Source: a bacterium UBA7470 (GTDB taxonomy: Bacteria > Pseudomonadota > Gammaproteobacteria > Burkholderiales > Burkholderiaceae_C). Taken from it: a DNA stretch of 22,101 nucleotides. The notes under the pieces were generated by a model. It was not told the origin of the DNA. It did not search any database and saw nothing but the letters and a program-made list of their open reading frames with translations. Shown piece by piece: positions 15,116 through 22,101 of the stretch (its first letter is position 1; each line of letters opens with the position of its first letter). Location: the NCBI GenBank assembly GCA_002479815.1, contig DLPA01000056.1:1-22101 (forward strand), written 5' to 3'. Position numbers and translations under genes: made by a program.

Positions 15116-15892
15116 ATGAGGAAATTGCCTAGGGTGTTGGTGGTAGAGGACGAGACAGCGATTGCAGAGCTGATTGCCGTCAATCTGCGCCACAACGGAT
15201 TTGCCCCCACACTGGTGTTTGACGCACAGGCCGCTCGCCGCGAGGTGGATGCCGAGTTGCCAGAGCTGATTTTGCTCGACTGGATGCTGCCTGGTGAGAG
15301 CGGTGTGTCATTGGCACGCAGTTGGCGGCAGCATGAGCGCACCCGACACATTCCCATTCTGATGCTGACCGCGCGTTCTGATGAGTCCGACAAAGTGCAA
15401 GGCCTGGATGCGGGGGCAGACGATTACATCACGAAGCCTTTTTCCACCAAAGAACTACTGGCACGTATTCGTGCAGTGTTGCGCCGGCGTACCCCAGCCA
15501 CAGTAGATGACGTGGTCAAGGTGGGCGACTTGATGCTGGACTCTGCCACCTACCGCGTCAGTCACTCAGACAGAGAGTTGAAAGTGGGCCCTACCGAGTT
15601 CAAGCTGCTGCATTTTTTGATGAAAAATGCCGAACGAGTCCACACACGGGGTACGCTGTTGGATCGGGTTTGGGGCGATCACGTCTTCATTGAGGAACGC
15701 ACTGTGGATGTCCACATCAAACGCCTTCGTGAAGCCTTGGGCGACGCAGGACGCATGATCGAAACCGTGCGAGGTGCAGGCTACCGCTTGTCGGTAATTG
15801 GACACTCACCACAGCTTGCGCGCGCAGACTACCCTGCTGCGGCAGTGTTGCACGTCGGTACGCTGATTTCTCCTGACAATTCGGCCTCATGA
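15116..15892 (+). CDS. phoB: Phosphate regulon response regulator PhoB
   Basis: PhoB is an OmpR-family response regulator that binds Pho boxes and activates the phosphate regulon. The receiver domain covers about 5-120, with the acidic pair Glu11/Asp12, phospho-acceptor Asp55 (LILLDWMLPG), Thr85 and Lys107 (ITKPFS). The winged-helix DNA-binding domain runs to about residue 226 (VDVHIKRLREAL, ETVRGAGYRLS). The protein is 258 residues against 229 in E. coli: about 30 extra residues follow the last strand (GHSPQLARADYPAAAVLHVGT), with no recognisable domain. The ATG lies 29 nt after phoU. The stop codon overlaps the phoR start (ATGA), so the two are translationally coupled. Its target site is visible upstream of pstS. 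Confidence 0.95.
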   Translation: MRKLPRVLVVEDETAIAELIAVNLRHNGFAPTLVFDAQAARREVDAELPELILLDWMLPGESGVSLARSWRQHERTRHIPILMLTARSDESDKVQGLDAGADDYITKPFSTKELLARIRAVLRRRTPATVDDVVKVGDLMLDSATYRVSHSDRELKVGPTEFKLLHFLMKNAERVHTRGTLLDRVWGDHVFIEERTVDVHIKRLREALGDAGRMIETVRGAGYRLSVIGHSPQLARADYPAAAVLHVGTLISPDNSAS

Positions 15893-17214
15893 TGCGACGT
15901 TGCTTAGAGTTCATTTCTGTCCTCTTGCTGGGTTCTTTGATGGGGTGGATTTGGTACTCACCCATTTGGATGTTTGTTGGGTGTGTGGCTGGGGGCCTTT
16001 CGTGGCTGGCACTGGATCAGGCCCGCTTGCGTCAGCTGCTCGCTTGGCTGAAACAACCGGACACTCAGGAAGAACCGCAACTGCCCCACGTATGGGAGCA
16101 AATTGCCGAACGAGTACGGCGTTTGCAAAAACAGTGGCATCACAAGGCCAGAGACAGCCAAGTCCGCTTAAACGAGTTTTTAACCGCTATTCAAGCGTCA
16201 CCCAACGGGGTGGTATTGCTCGATCAAGAAGGACGGATCGAATGGTGCAACCAAACTGCTGTCGATCATTTGGGCATCCATCCCCAACGCGATTTGATGC
16301 AGCACATCACCAACCTGCTGCGCGACCCCGCCTTTACTGCTTACATCAACAAAGGACTCTTTGAGTCGGAGGTGTTGGTATCTGGTGCAAGTGCGTCGCC
16401 TTCGAAACCCGTGTTCATTGCGATCCGCATCCACACCTATGCCAAAAAACGTCGCTTGATGCTGTCGCGTGATGTCACTGCGGTGCAGCAGGCCGAGGCC
16501 ATGCGTCGTGACTTTGTGGCGAACGTATCCCATGAAATTCGCACACCTTTGACCGTGCTCAGTGGCTTTGTAGAAACCCTGCAAACCCTAGACCTGCCGG
16601 ACGAAGAACGCCGACAATACTTGAGTTTGATGGCGCAGCAAGCCTCCAGAATGGAGACTTTGGTCAGCGACTTGTTAACCCTCTCCAAGCTAGAGGGCAG
16701 TCCCAGTCCTGGACGACATGGGTGGGTGTCTGTGCCAGTATTGATAGATCGCTGCATCCAAGAAGCACAGGGCTTATCGCACGTGCTGGCATCCAAGCAA
16801 GGCCAATCCCATCAGTTTGAAGTGCACACAGTGCCCGAATTGGCACTTGCGGGGAACGCAGATGAGTTGCGCAGTGCCCTAGGCAATTTGCTCAGCAACG
16901 CCGTTCGCTATACGCCGGGTGCTGGCAAGATCGTGCTGCGTGTCCAGCGTCTGCCCAATGGCGATGCGGCGCTGTCGGTGGCAGACACAGGGCCAGGTAT
17001 TGCGCCTGAGCATATTCCGCGTTTAACTGAGCGGTTTTATCGTGTCGATCGCAGCCGCTCCAGAGAAACGGGCGGCACGGGCTTGGGTCTGGCCATCGTC
17101 AAACACGTCGTCCAACGCCACGGTGGACAAATTCAGATTGAGAGTCAATTAGGACAAGGCTCTGTATTCACTCTGCATTTACCAGCGGATCGTGTGCGAC
17201 TTGAACACGTTTGA
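15889..17214 (+). CDS. phoR: Phosphate regulon sensor histidine kinase PhoR
   Basis: PhoR is the inner-membrane histidine kinase that phosphorylates PhoB when phosphate is scarce. The 441-residue product has two closely spaced N-terminal membrane helices (about 7-22 and 25-43) with no real periplasmic domain, as usual for PhoR, which senses through PstSCAB-PhoU. A linker and a PAS domain (about 95-200, with GVVLLDQEGRIEWCN) follow. The HisKA domain has His215 in FVANVSHEIRTPLT. The ATPase domain has an N box at NLLSNAVRY (333-341), a G1 box at DTGPG (366-370) and a G2 box at GGTGLGLAI (395-403). The start overlaps phoB by 4 nt. The last 47 nt overlap the 3' end of the convergent membrane-protein gene. 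Confidence 0.96.
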   Translation: MMRRCLEFISVLLLGSLMGWIWYSPIWMFVGCVAGGLSWLALDQARLRQLLAWLKQPDTQEEPQLPHVWEQIAERVRRLQKQWHHKARDSQVRLNEFLTAIQASPNGVVLLDQEGRIEWCNQTAVDHLGIHPQRDLMQHITNLLRDPAFTAYINKGLFESEVLVSGASASPSKPVFIAIRIHTYAKKRRLMLSRDVTAVQQAEAMRRDFVANVSHEIRTPLTVLSGFVETLQTLDLPDEERRQYLSLMAQQASRMETLVSDLLTLSKLEGSPSPGRHGWVSVPVLIDRCIQEAQGLSHVLASKQGQSHQFEVHTVPELALAGNADELRSALGNLLSNAVRYTPGAGKIVLRVQRLPNGDAALSVADTGPGIAPEHIPRLTERFYRVDRSRSRETGGTGLGLAIVKHVVQRHGGQIQIESQLGQGSVFTLHLPADRVRLEHV

Positions 17215-19039
17215 CGCGGCGATAGACTTGTAACCCTTCTTTATTGTCGGTCAGGCGATAAACCTTATGGATAGGAAACCACTCATACCCATCATTTGGG
17301 ACGATGCTGCCCACAGGTGTAAGACCATATGCACAATCAGGCAAAGATGTTGCATCGGAGAAGGTCAAGGCAAGTCGTAAATCAAAACGACCGTGGTACA
17401 GCAAACCCGCTTGCTGTGCCAAGCTGAGCTTGTGCATTACCAAGCAGAACGAAGGCGCAGCAGAGGCCGTCTTTACCCCTGATGTAGCGTCCGAATGGAT
17501 AACCGCCCCCCGTCCCTGCCGCTCTTGATCGAGGTAGTGCTGCAAACGTGTACTTAACGAGGCGTAACTGCGACTGTGATCGAGCAAAGGCAACCACAAA
17601 CTCATCAACAGCAGCCAACACAAGACGCTGCCTGTAGCGGGTAAGACCAAGCTTTTCCACAACACCGTAGGGGCATGGCTGACACGCCACTTCAGCACAT
17701 AAAGCCACGCACATACAGCCAATAAAGCGATGCCAAAGCCCAAGCCATGAAAACTGGGCACAAAATCAGGTGCCAATCGAGCCACGTTTGCAGCGGGTTT
17801 TGCTGGAATGCCAGTCATCATCGCGACCCAAATAATCCAAATCAGTGCGGCGCAGACCGAAAAAAACAGCAACGAAAACCAATCAATTAAAGAACTCACG
17901 CTGCGCCTTAACGTAGGCAGCGCAAAAGCAGCCAGACAGGCCAACGCGGGCAACACCAGCATCAGCACACGGTCTTGACTGCCCTCTTGTACAGCACTCA
18001 AACCCAACAAGCCGATGCTGAAGGCCAATGGAATCGAAATATGGTGCAGCAACAAATGCCGTCGCCACTGCCACAAGGTCCACAACACCAAGGGCCATAC
18101 AGGCCACGTAAACCACAGCAAGAGCTTGCCAAACGAAGTCGGCTGAGGCATCACCCAATCACAATATCGACACAAACCTTCTGTGGGGGCAGATGCAGCT
18201 TGCAAGATCAGCAAGCTCAAGGCACAGAAAATACCCATCCACGCCCATGAAGGCAATCCAAATGAGGAAGAACGGGAAGACTGTGGGACATCGCCCGCAT
18301 GCGCATCTGTTTGTGGCAAACAGCGAATCCAGATCAAATGCACGCCAGGTAAGGTCGTCGCTGCGATCACAGATGCCCAAGGCCGTCCTGACAGCGACAG
18401 CCCCATCAAGCCCCCCAACCACACCGCCACCAACCGGCGCACGGGACGACCGCGGGCACTCAAACTGCTGGCGTACAGCAGCGCAGTGACCGCCAGCAAT
18501 TGAAATAAGTCAGGACTGGATTCATGCGACAGCTGGGCCAATCCCAAGCACGCCATCAACGCCATCAACGCAGAGTCGGCCAAGGTACGTGCGTAATCCA
18601 CGGGGGACGCTTCCCCGCCAAACGCAAACGCCACGGGTTGTGCTTGTGGCAGCAGAGCCAATTGAAAAGCCGCGTGCCAAGTGAAATAAAACACCAATCC
18701 CAAGGCCAGCACAAAAGGCACTTGGGCTGCAATGGCTGGATCCAGCCAAGGCGTCGTGAGCTGAATGCTCCATGCCCCCAGCCAGTAGGGCAGTAAAGCA
18801 CCGCCCTCTGGTACTTGTCCAAAAAGAGTGGGCTGCCACCACGAGGATGCGCCACTCACCAATTGCAGCATCACCCCAAGGCTGGTGACATCTTCGCTTT
18901 TCCAAGGGCCACGTCCTAGATAACCTGCCCCGATATAGATCCCACACAGCAACCACAAACACCAGCGCGGCAGGGAACGTACCGCCGCTTGCGTCACGAT
19001 GGCAGGACTGGGTAAAGAAGGCGGTTGAAGATGAGCCAT
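17168..19039 (-). CDS. Multi-pass membrane protein, GT-C glycosyltransferase-like
   Basis: From the chosen ATG the product is about 623 residues with ten or more hydrophobic helices and a C-terminal soluble part of about 120 residues. The first loop (YLGRGPWKSEDVTSLGVMLQL, later QPTLFGQVPEGGALLPYWLGAW) follows the pattern of ArnT/PMT-type GT-C enzymes, where an acidic residue after the first helix is catalytic and a 'G-x-P...GPL-yWL' segment follows. By analogy it might move a sugar from a lipid carrier in the periplasm; acceptor and donor are unknown. A CRYC motif lies in the middle loop (about 18160-18175). The start is uncertain: ATGs at 19039 and 19057 and a GTG at 19084 are in frame, none with a good ribosome site. 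It lies downstream of the rpmE2 terminator and overlaps phoR tail to tail by 47 nt. Confidence 0.7.
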   Translation of the reverse strand: MAHLQPPSLPSPAIVTQAAVRSLPRWCLWLLCGIYIGAGYLGRGPWKSEDVTSLGVMLQLVSGASSWWQPTLFGQVPEGGALLPYWLGAWSIQLTTPWLDPAIAAQVPFVLALGLVFYFTWHAAFQLALLPQAQPVAFAFGGEASPVDYARTLADSALMALMACLGLAQLSHESSPDLFQLLAVTALLYASSLSARGRPVRRLVAVWLGGLMGLSLSGRPWASVIAATTLPGVHLIWIRCLPQTDAHAGDVPQSSRSSSFGLPSWAWMGIFCALSLLILQAASAPTEGLCRYCDWVMPQPTSFGKLLLWFTWPVWPLVLWTLWQWRRHLLLHHISIPLAFSIGLLGLSAVQEGSQDRVLMLVLPALACLAAFALPTLRRSVSSLIDWFSLLFFSVCAALIWIIWVAMMTGIPAKPAANVARLAPDFVPSFHGLGFGIALLAVCAWLYVLKWRVSHAPTVLWKSLVLPATGSVLCWLLLMSLWLPLLDHSRSYASLSTRLQHYLDQERQGRGAVIHSDATSGVKTASAAPSFCLVMHKLSLAQQAGLLYHGRFDLRLALTFSDATSLPDCAYGLTPVGSIVPNDGYEWFPIHKVYRLTDNKEGLQVYRRVKRVQVAHDPLVNAE

Positions 19040-19092
19040 ACAAAAGCAACGCTCCATCACTGATGGCTGAAAGCTGCAAGACACTACACACG

Positions 19093-19119
19093 AAAAAAAA
19101 CCGACATCACGTCGGTTTT
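19093..19119 (-). terminator. Rho-independent terminator after rpmE2
   Basis: A 9-bp stem (19097-19105 with 19111-19119, core CCGAC/GTCGG) has a 5-nt loop and is followed on the minus strand by eight T's. It ends transcription 47-70 nt after the rpmE2 stop codon and should isolate the membrane-protein gene downstream. Confidence 0.88.
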
Positions 19120-19165
19120 AAGATGATTTTGCATGGACGCACACACAGCGTGCGTCTGTGCAGGT

Positions 19166-19420
19166 TTACTTGGCAGTGCGCCCAAAACGATTGCGGAATT
19201 TCTCCACGCGACCACCCATGGTATCCACGCTTTTTTGCGTCCCTGTGTAGAAGGGGTGTGATTCGCTAGAAGTATCCAGCTTAAACAAAGGCAACACGCG
19301 ACCATCGTCCAGCGTGGTGGTCTCTTTGGTGTTGGCGCACGAACGTGTCACAAACTTAAAGCCGTTTGACAAGTCCACGAAGCAAACTTCACGGTAGTTG
19401 GGGTGAATGCCGTCTTTCAT
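19166..19420 (-). CDS. rpmE2: 50S ribosomal protein L31 type B
   Basis: L31 is a small protein of the large ribosomal subunit that helps bridge the subunits. The 84-residue product starts MKDGIHPNYREVCFVDLSNGFKFVTRS and contains SSESHPFYTGTQKSVDT and GRVEKFRNRFG, the signature of the type-B (zinc-independent) form. The CxxC zinc ribbon of type A is absent; only two isolated cysteines remain (Cys13, Cys28). The ATG has an AAAGGA 6 nt upstream. It follows rho after a 166-nt gap and ends at a strong terminator. Confidence 0.96.
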   Translation of the reverse strand: MKDGIHPNYREVCFVDLSNGFKFVTRSCANTKETTTLDDGRVLPLFKLDTSSESHPFYTGTQKSVDTMGGRVEKFRNRFGRTAK

Positions 19421-19502
19421 TTCATTTCCTTTCAGGTGCGATAGCCAACATCAACTCAAACCCAACCGCAAGGAAACGGTGCAGGCGAAGTCTGGTGTTA
19501 CT

Positions 19503-19512
19503 TTTCGCGAAA
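19503..19512. promoter_or_regulatory. 10-bp palindrome in the rho-rpmE2 gap
   Basis: TTTCGCGAAA is a perfect palindrome about 85 nt upstream of rpmE2. A GGGAC/GTCCC inverted repeat lies just beyond it (19517-19533). It could be an operator, but no regulator is recognised and chance is possible. Otherwise the 166-nt gap holds no clear promoter. Confidence 0.25.
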
Positions 19513-19586
19513 TAGCGGGACTGAATGCGTCCCAAAGTTAAAGCAGTCAATCTGCAAGGCCTTGGATTATCGCACGTTCGACAGCC

Positions 19587-20849
19587 TCAGCCGCCACGAC
19601 GCATCATTTCAAAGAACTCAGAATTGTTTTTGGTTGCCTTCATGTTCTTCAACATGAGCTCCATGGCCTCGATTTCATCCATGTTGTACATGAACTGGCG
19701 AAGAATGCGGGTCTTTTGCAAAATCTCGGGCTGCAACAGCAATTCCTCGCGGCGTGTGCCGCTGCGGTTGAGTTGTATGGCGGGGAAAACCCGCTTTTCA
19801 TACAAGCGACGTTCAAGATGAATCTCGCAGTTGCCCGTGCCTTTGAACTCCTCAAAAATCACCTCGTCCATGCGGCTGCCCGTATCGACCAACGCCGTGG
19901 CGATGATGGTGAGGGAGCCTCCTTCTTCGATTTTTCGGGCTGCACCAAAGAACCGCTTGGGTCGTTGCAAGGCATTCGCATCCACACCACCCGTCAGCAC
20001 TTTGCCTGAAGACGGCAAAACGTTGTTGTAAGCGCGTGCCAAGCGTGTAATGGAGTCGAGCAAGATGACCACATCTTTCTTCAGTTCCACCAAGCGTTTG
20101 GCGCGTTCAATCACCATTTCTGCCACATGGACATGACGCGCGGCAGGCTCGTCGAAGGTGGAAGCAATCACTTCGCCCCGCACGGTGCGCTGCATTTCGG
20201 TCACTTCTTCAGGACGCTCGTCCACCAGCAACACCATCAACTCCACATCGGGGTAGTTGGTGGTGATGGCGTGGGCAATGTGCTGCATCATCACGGTTTT
20301 ACCAGACTTGGGCTGTGCCACGATCAAGGCGCGTTGGCCTTTGCCGATGGGCGCAATGATGTCGATGACACGGCCCGTGATGTTTTCCTCGGAGCGAATC
20401 TCGCGCTCCAACTTCATTTGCTGGTTGGGAAACAAGGGAGTCAAGTTCTCGAACATGATCTTGTGCTTGTTTTCCTCGGGGGGCAAGCCATTGATCTTGT
20501 CGAGTTTGGTGAGGGCGAAATAGCGTTCACCGTCTTTGGGGGTGCGGACTTCGCCTTCAATCATGTCGCCGGTGTGCAAGTTAAAGCGGCGAATCTGACT
20601 GGGGGAGATGTAAATATCGTCGGTCGAAGCGTTGTAGCTGGTGTCTGGGGCACGTAAAAAACCGAAGCCGTCGGGCAAGACTTCAAGCACGCCATCAGCG
20701 AACACTTGCTCACCGGCACGGGCACGCTTTTTGATGATCGCAAACATCAATTCCTGTTTGCGCATACGGCCAGTATTTTCTATATCGAGCGCCTCCGCCT
20801 GTTTCAATACTTCAGAAACGTGGAGGGCCTTGAGTTCGGAAAGGTGCAT
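19587..20849 (-). CDS. rho: Transcription termination factor Rho
   Basis: Rho is the hexameric RNA-dependent ATPase that terminates transcription of untranslated RNA. The 420-residue product matches the E. coli length (419). It has the N-terminal helical domain (MHLSELKALHVSEVLKQAE), the cold-shock-like primary RNA site with GFGFLR at 61-66, Walker A QPKSGKT at 179-185, Walker B VILLDSITRLARAYN at about 261-275, the Q-loop region SGKVLTGGVDANALQRPKRFFGAAR and the R-loop EEFKGTGNCEIHLERR. The ATG is supported by AGGGG 5 nt upstream. A 5' leader of about 130 nt separates it from a TATAAT box. rpmE2 follows on the same strand. Confidence 0.98.
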   Translation of the reverse strand: MHLSELKALHVSEVLKQAEALDIENTGRMRKQELMFAIIKKRARAGEQVFADGVLEVLPDGFGFLRAPDTSYNASTDDIYISPSQIRRFNLHTGDMIEGEVRTPKDGERYFALTKLDKINGLPPEENKHKIMFENLTPLFPNQQMKLEREIRSEENITGRVIDIIAPIGKGQRALIVAQPKSGKTVMMQHIAHAITTNYPDVELMVLLVDERPEEVTEMQRTVRGEVIASTFDEPAARHVHVAEMVIERAKRLVELKKDVVILLDSITRLARAYNNVLPSSGKVLTGGVDANALQRPKRFFGAARKIEEGGSLTIIATALVDTGSRMDEVIFEEFKGTGNCEIHLERRLYEKRVFPAIQLNRSGTRREELLLQPEILQKTRILRQFMYNMDEIEAMELMLKNMKATKNNSEFFEMMRRGG

Positions 20850-20916
20850 ATAAACCCCTGTGCGGAGTACGAATGGAAATAGGAGGAGTCCGATAAGAGA
20901 GGACGACTGACTTCAA

Positions 20917-20933
20917 CGCTGCCGAGAGCAGCG
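20917..20933 (-). other. Hairpin in the rho 5' leader
   Basis: On the minus strand CGCTGC and GCAGCG form a 6-bp perfect stem around the loop TCTCG, about 70-85 nt before the rho ATG. There is no T-run after it. In E. coli rho is autoregulated in its leader; a similar role here is a guess. Confidence 0.4.
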
Positions 20934-20984
20934 CGCCTGTGTAAACAAGGCAATTAGGGTCAGAATGACTCGTGAATGGCGCGG

Positions 20985-20990
20985 ATTATA
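20985..20990 (-). promoter_or_regulatory. -10 box (TATAAT) for rho
   Basis: A perfect TATAAT on the minus strand lies 135 nt before the rho ATG, in the 228-nt gap between the Bug gene and rho. No convincing -35 is found at 15-19 nt spacing, so the call rests on the -10 alone. Confidence 0.5.
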
Positions 20991-21077
20991 GGGTGCATCC
21001 TTGGCAAGCTCGCTTGATTTTCAAAATTTGTGTAGTTGCAGCGACTCACCAAAGACAAAACACCTGCGCCAGCCGTC

Positions 21078-22082
21078 CTACTGCGGCACAACCCCAGCGC
21101 GTTTGACGACGGCGGCGTATTTCGTCAGCTCGGCTTTGAAATGCGCCTCTGCCGCGCCGGGCGAGCTGACGGCGATGGCATTGCCTTGTTTACTCATCGC
21201 TTCTTTCACCTCGGGGCTGCTGAACGCGGTGACAAGGGCTTGATGGAGGCGTTTGACCTGCTCAGCAGGCAAGCCTTTGGGGGCGATGAGGGCAAACCAG
21301 CCTTCGACCAAAAAGTGGGGCACGCCTGCTTCTGCCGATGTGGGAATGTCTGGCGCAGCGGCAGACCGTTGGCTGGAGGGAATGCACAGCGCACGCAACA
21401 TCCCGGCTTTGATTTGCCCCTGCACCGCAGGCAAGGCCACCACGCCCCAATCGACTTGCCCTCCGATCAAATCGGACACCATCGGCCCCGTGCCTCGGTA
21501 GGGGATGTGGGTCGAGAACGTGCTCGTCGCTTCTTTGAACAGCTCCGCCCCCAAATGCAAAATCGTGCCGTTGCCCGATGAGGCAAAGTTGTATTTGCCC
21601 GGTGCGGCTTTGAGCAAGGCGACAAACTCTTTCAAATCGCTTGCAGGTACTTTGGGGTTCACCACCAACACCATAGGAGTCGTCCCTACAGCAGCGATAG
21701 CGGTGATGTCGGCCACAGGGTCAAAGGGCAAGTTTTTCAGCACACTGGGGTAAATGACGTGGTTGTTGGACACCATGCCCAAAGTCAAGCCATCAGGAGC
21801 CGCCTTCACAATGGCCGAAGTCCCGACCACGCCGCCTGCACCGGGTTGGTTTTCGATGACGACGGCTTGCCCGAGTGCCTTGCCAAATGCTGCCGCTGCT
21901 GCACGGGTGATGGCATCCACGCCTGAGCCAGCCGAAACCGGCAAAATGAGTTTGACGGGGCGCTCGCTTTGCGCCCATGCAGAAGGCAGGCAAGACGATA
22001 AGGCCACCGCGCCCAAGCCAGATAAGACCTGTCGGCGTTGTCGATGAAGCACGGTGCGAGGTGTGGTGAATGTGTCGGTCAT
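21078..22082 (-). CDS. Bug/TctC-family periplasmic substrate-binding protein
   Basis: Bug (TctC-like) receptors bind small carboxylates in the periplasm and usually feed tripartite tricarboxylate transporters; they are greatly expanded in Burkholderiales, mostly with unknown ligands. The 334-residue precursor has a long basic N-terminus with a twin arginine (RQRRQVLSGLG), a hydrophobic stretch and a likely cleavage after AWA (37), suggesting Tat or Sec export. The mature part shows the family order: RPVKLILPVSAGSGVDAITR, VVIENQPGAGGVVGTSAIVKAAPDG, then FASSGNGTILHLGAELF and HIPYRGTGPMVSDLIGGQVDWG. The ATG has an AGGAG 6 nt upstream. No TctA/TctB membrane genes lie within the window, so it appears to be an orphan receptor, though sequence beyond 22101 is unseen. 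Confidence 0.93.
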   Translation of the reverse strand: MTDTFTTPRTVLHRQRRQVLSGLGAVALSSCLPSAWAQSERPVKLILPVSAGSGVDAITRAAAAAFGKALGQAVVIENQPGAGGVVGTSAIVKAAPDGLTLGMVSNNHVIYPSVLKNLPFDPVADITAIAAVGTTPMVLVVNPKVPASDLKEFVALLKAAPGKYNFASSGNGTILHLGAELFKEATSTFSTHIPYRGTGPMVSDLIGGQVDWGVVALPAVQGQIKAGMLRALCIPSSQRSAAAPDIPTSAEAGVPHFLVEGWFALIAPKGLPAEQVKRLHQALVTAFSSPEVKEAMSKQGNAIAVSSPGAAEAHFKAELTKYAAVVKRAGVVPQ

Positions 22083-22101
22083 GTCTGTCTCCTATAAAAA
22101 T

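Noticed and set aside
20127..20657. A 176-codon plus-strand frame opposite rho.
   Set aside because: It is antisense to conserved Rho ATPase motifs, with no start signal.
1..22101. Search for CRISPR arrays, IS transposases, toxin-antitoxin pairs, prophage genes or a novel defence cluster.
   Set aside because: No spaced direct repeats, transposase or integrase motifs or unknown gene cassettes were seen. The genes are contiguous core functions with ordinary spacing.

Overview
The window looks like chromosomal DNA of a betaproteobacterium of the order Burkholderiales, probably near the Comamonadaceae. The protein signatures and gene order point there: yhbY / rlmE-ftsH-folP-glmM, pstSCAB-phoU-phoBR divergent from ppx, rho-rpmE2 with a cysteine-poor type-B L31, and an orphan Bug/TctC-type binding protein. 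GC content is moderate, and the genus cannot be named from this piece. Almost everything is core genome. I see no phage, IS transposase, CRISPR array or defence island.

Layout. (1) Positions 1-5151 lie on the minus strand: rlmE (23S rRNA methyltransferase), ftsH (membrane AAA+ protease), folP (dihydropteroate synthase), glmM (phosphoglucosamine mutase), then the first 21 nt of a tRNA-Pro cut off by the window edge. ftsH has a textbook heat-shock (sigma-32) promoter and a TTG start. A terminator sits directly against the folP start codon. (2) Positions 5200-8505 lie on the plus strand: yhbY-like RNA-binding protein, M3 oligopeptidase (prlC-like), and a secreted DUF4124-glutaredoxin-like fusion. 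(3) Positions 8507-8735 hold a 229-bp nested palindrome that fills the gap between two convergent genes and contains a strong bidirectional terminator. (4) ppx (8749-10242, minus) is divergent from the phosphate regulon pstS-pstC-pstA-pstB-phoU-phoB-phoR (10467-17214, plus), which is led by a clear PhoB box. (5) A multi-pass membrane protein resembling GT-C glycosyltransferases (minus) overlaps the 3' end of phoR tail to tail. (6) rho and rpmE2 (minus) follow, then an orphan Bug-family periplasmic binding protein (minus).

How it works together. The central block is a complete phosphate-starvation module. PstS binds phosphate in the periplasm, PstCA form the channel, PstB powers it, PhoU links transporter state to PhoR, and PhoR/PhoB activate the operon through the Pho box. 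The divergent ppx degrades polyphosphate to phosphate. The left block joins ribosome maturation (YhbY, RlmE), membrane proteolysis (FtsH), folate synthesis (FolP) and cell-wall precursor synthesis (GlmM), an arrangement shared with E. coli.

I did not find a convincing new multi-gene system. The least explained items are the 229-bp palindromic element, the GT-C-like gene overlapping phoR, the secreted DUF4124-glutaredoxin protein, and the terminator placed against folP.
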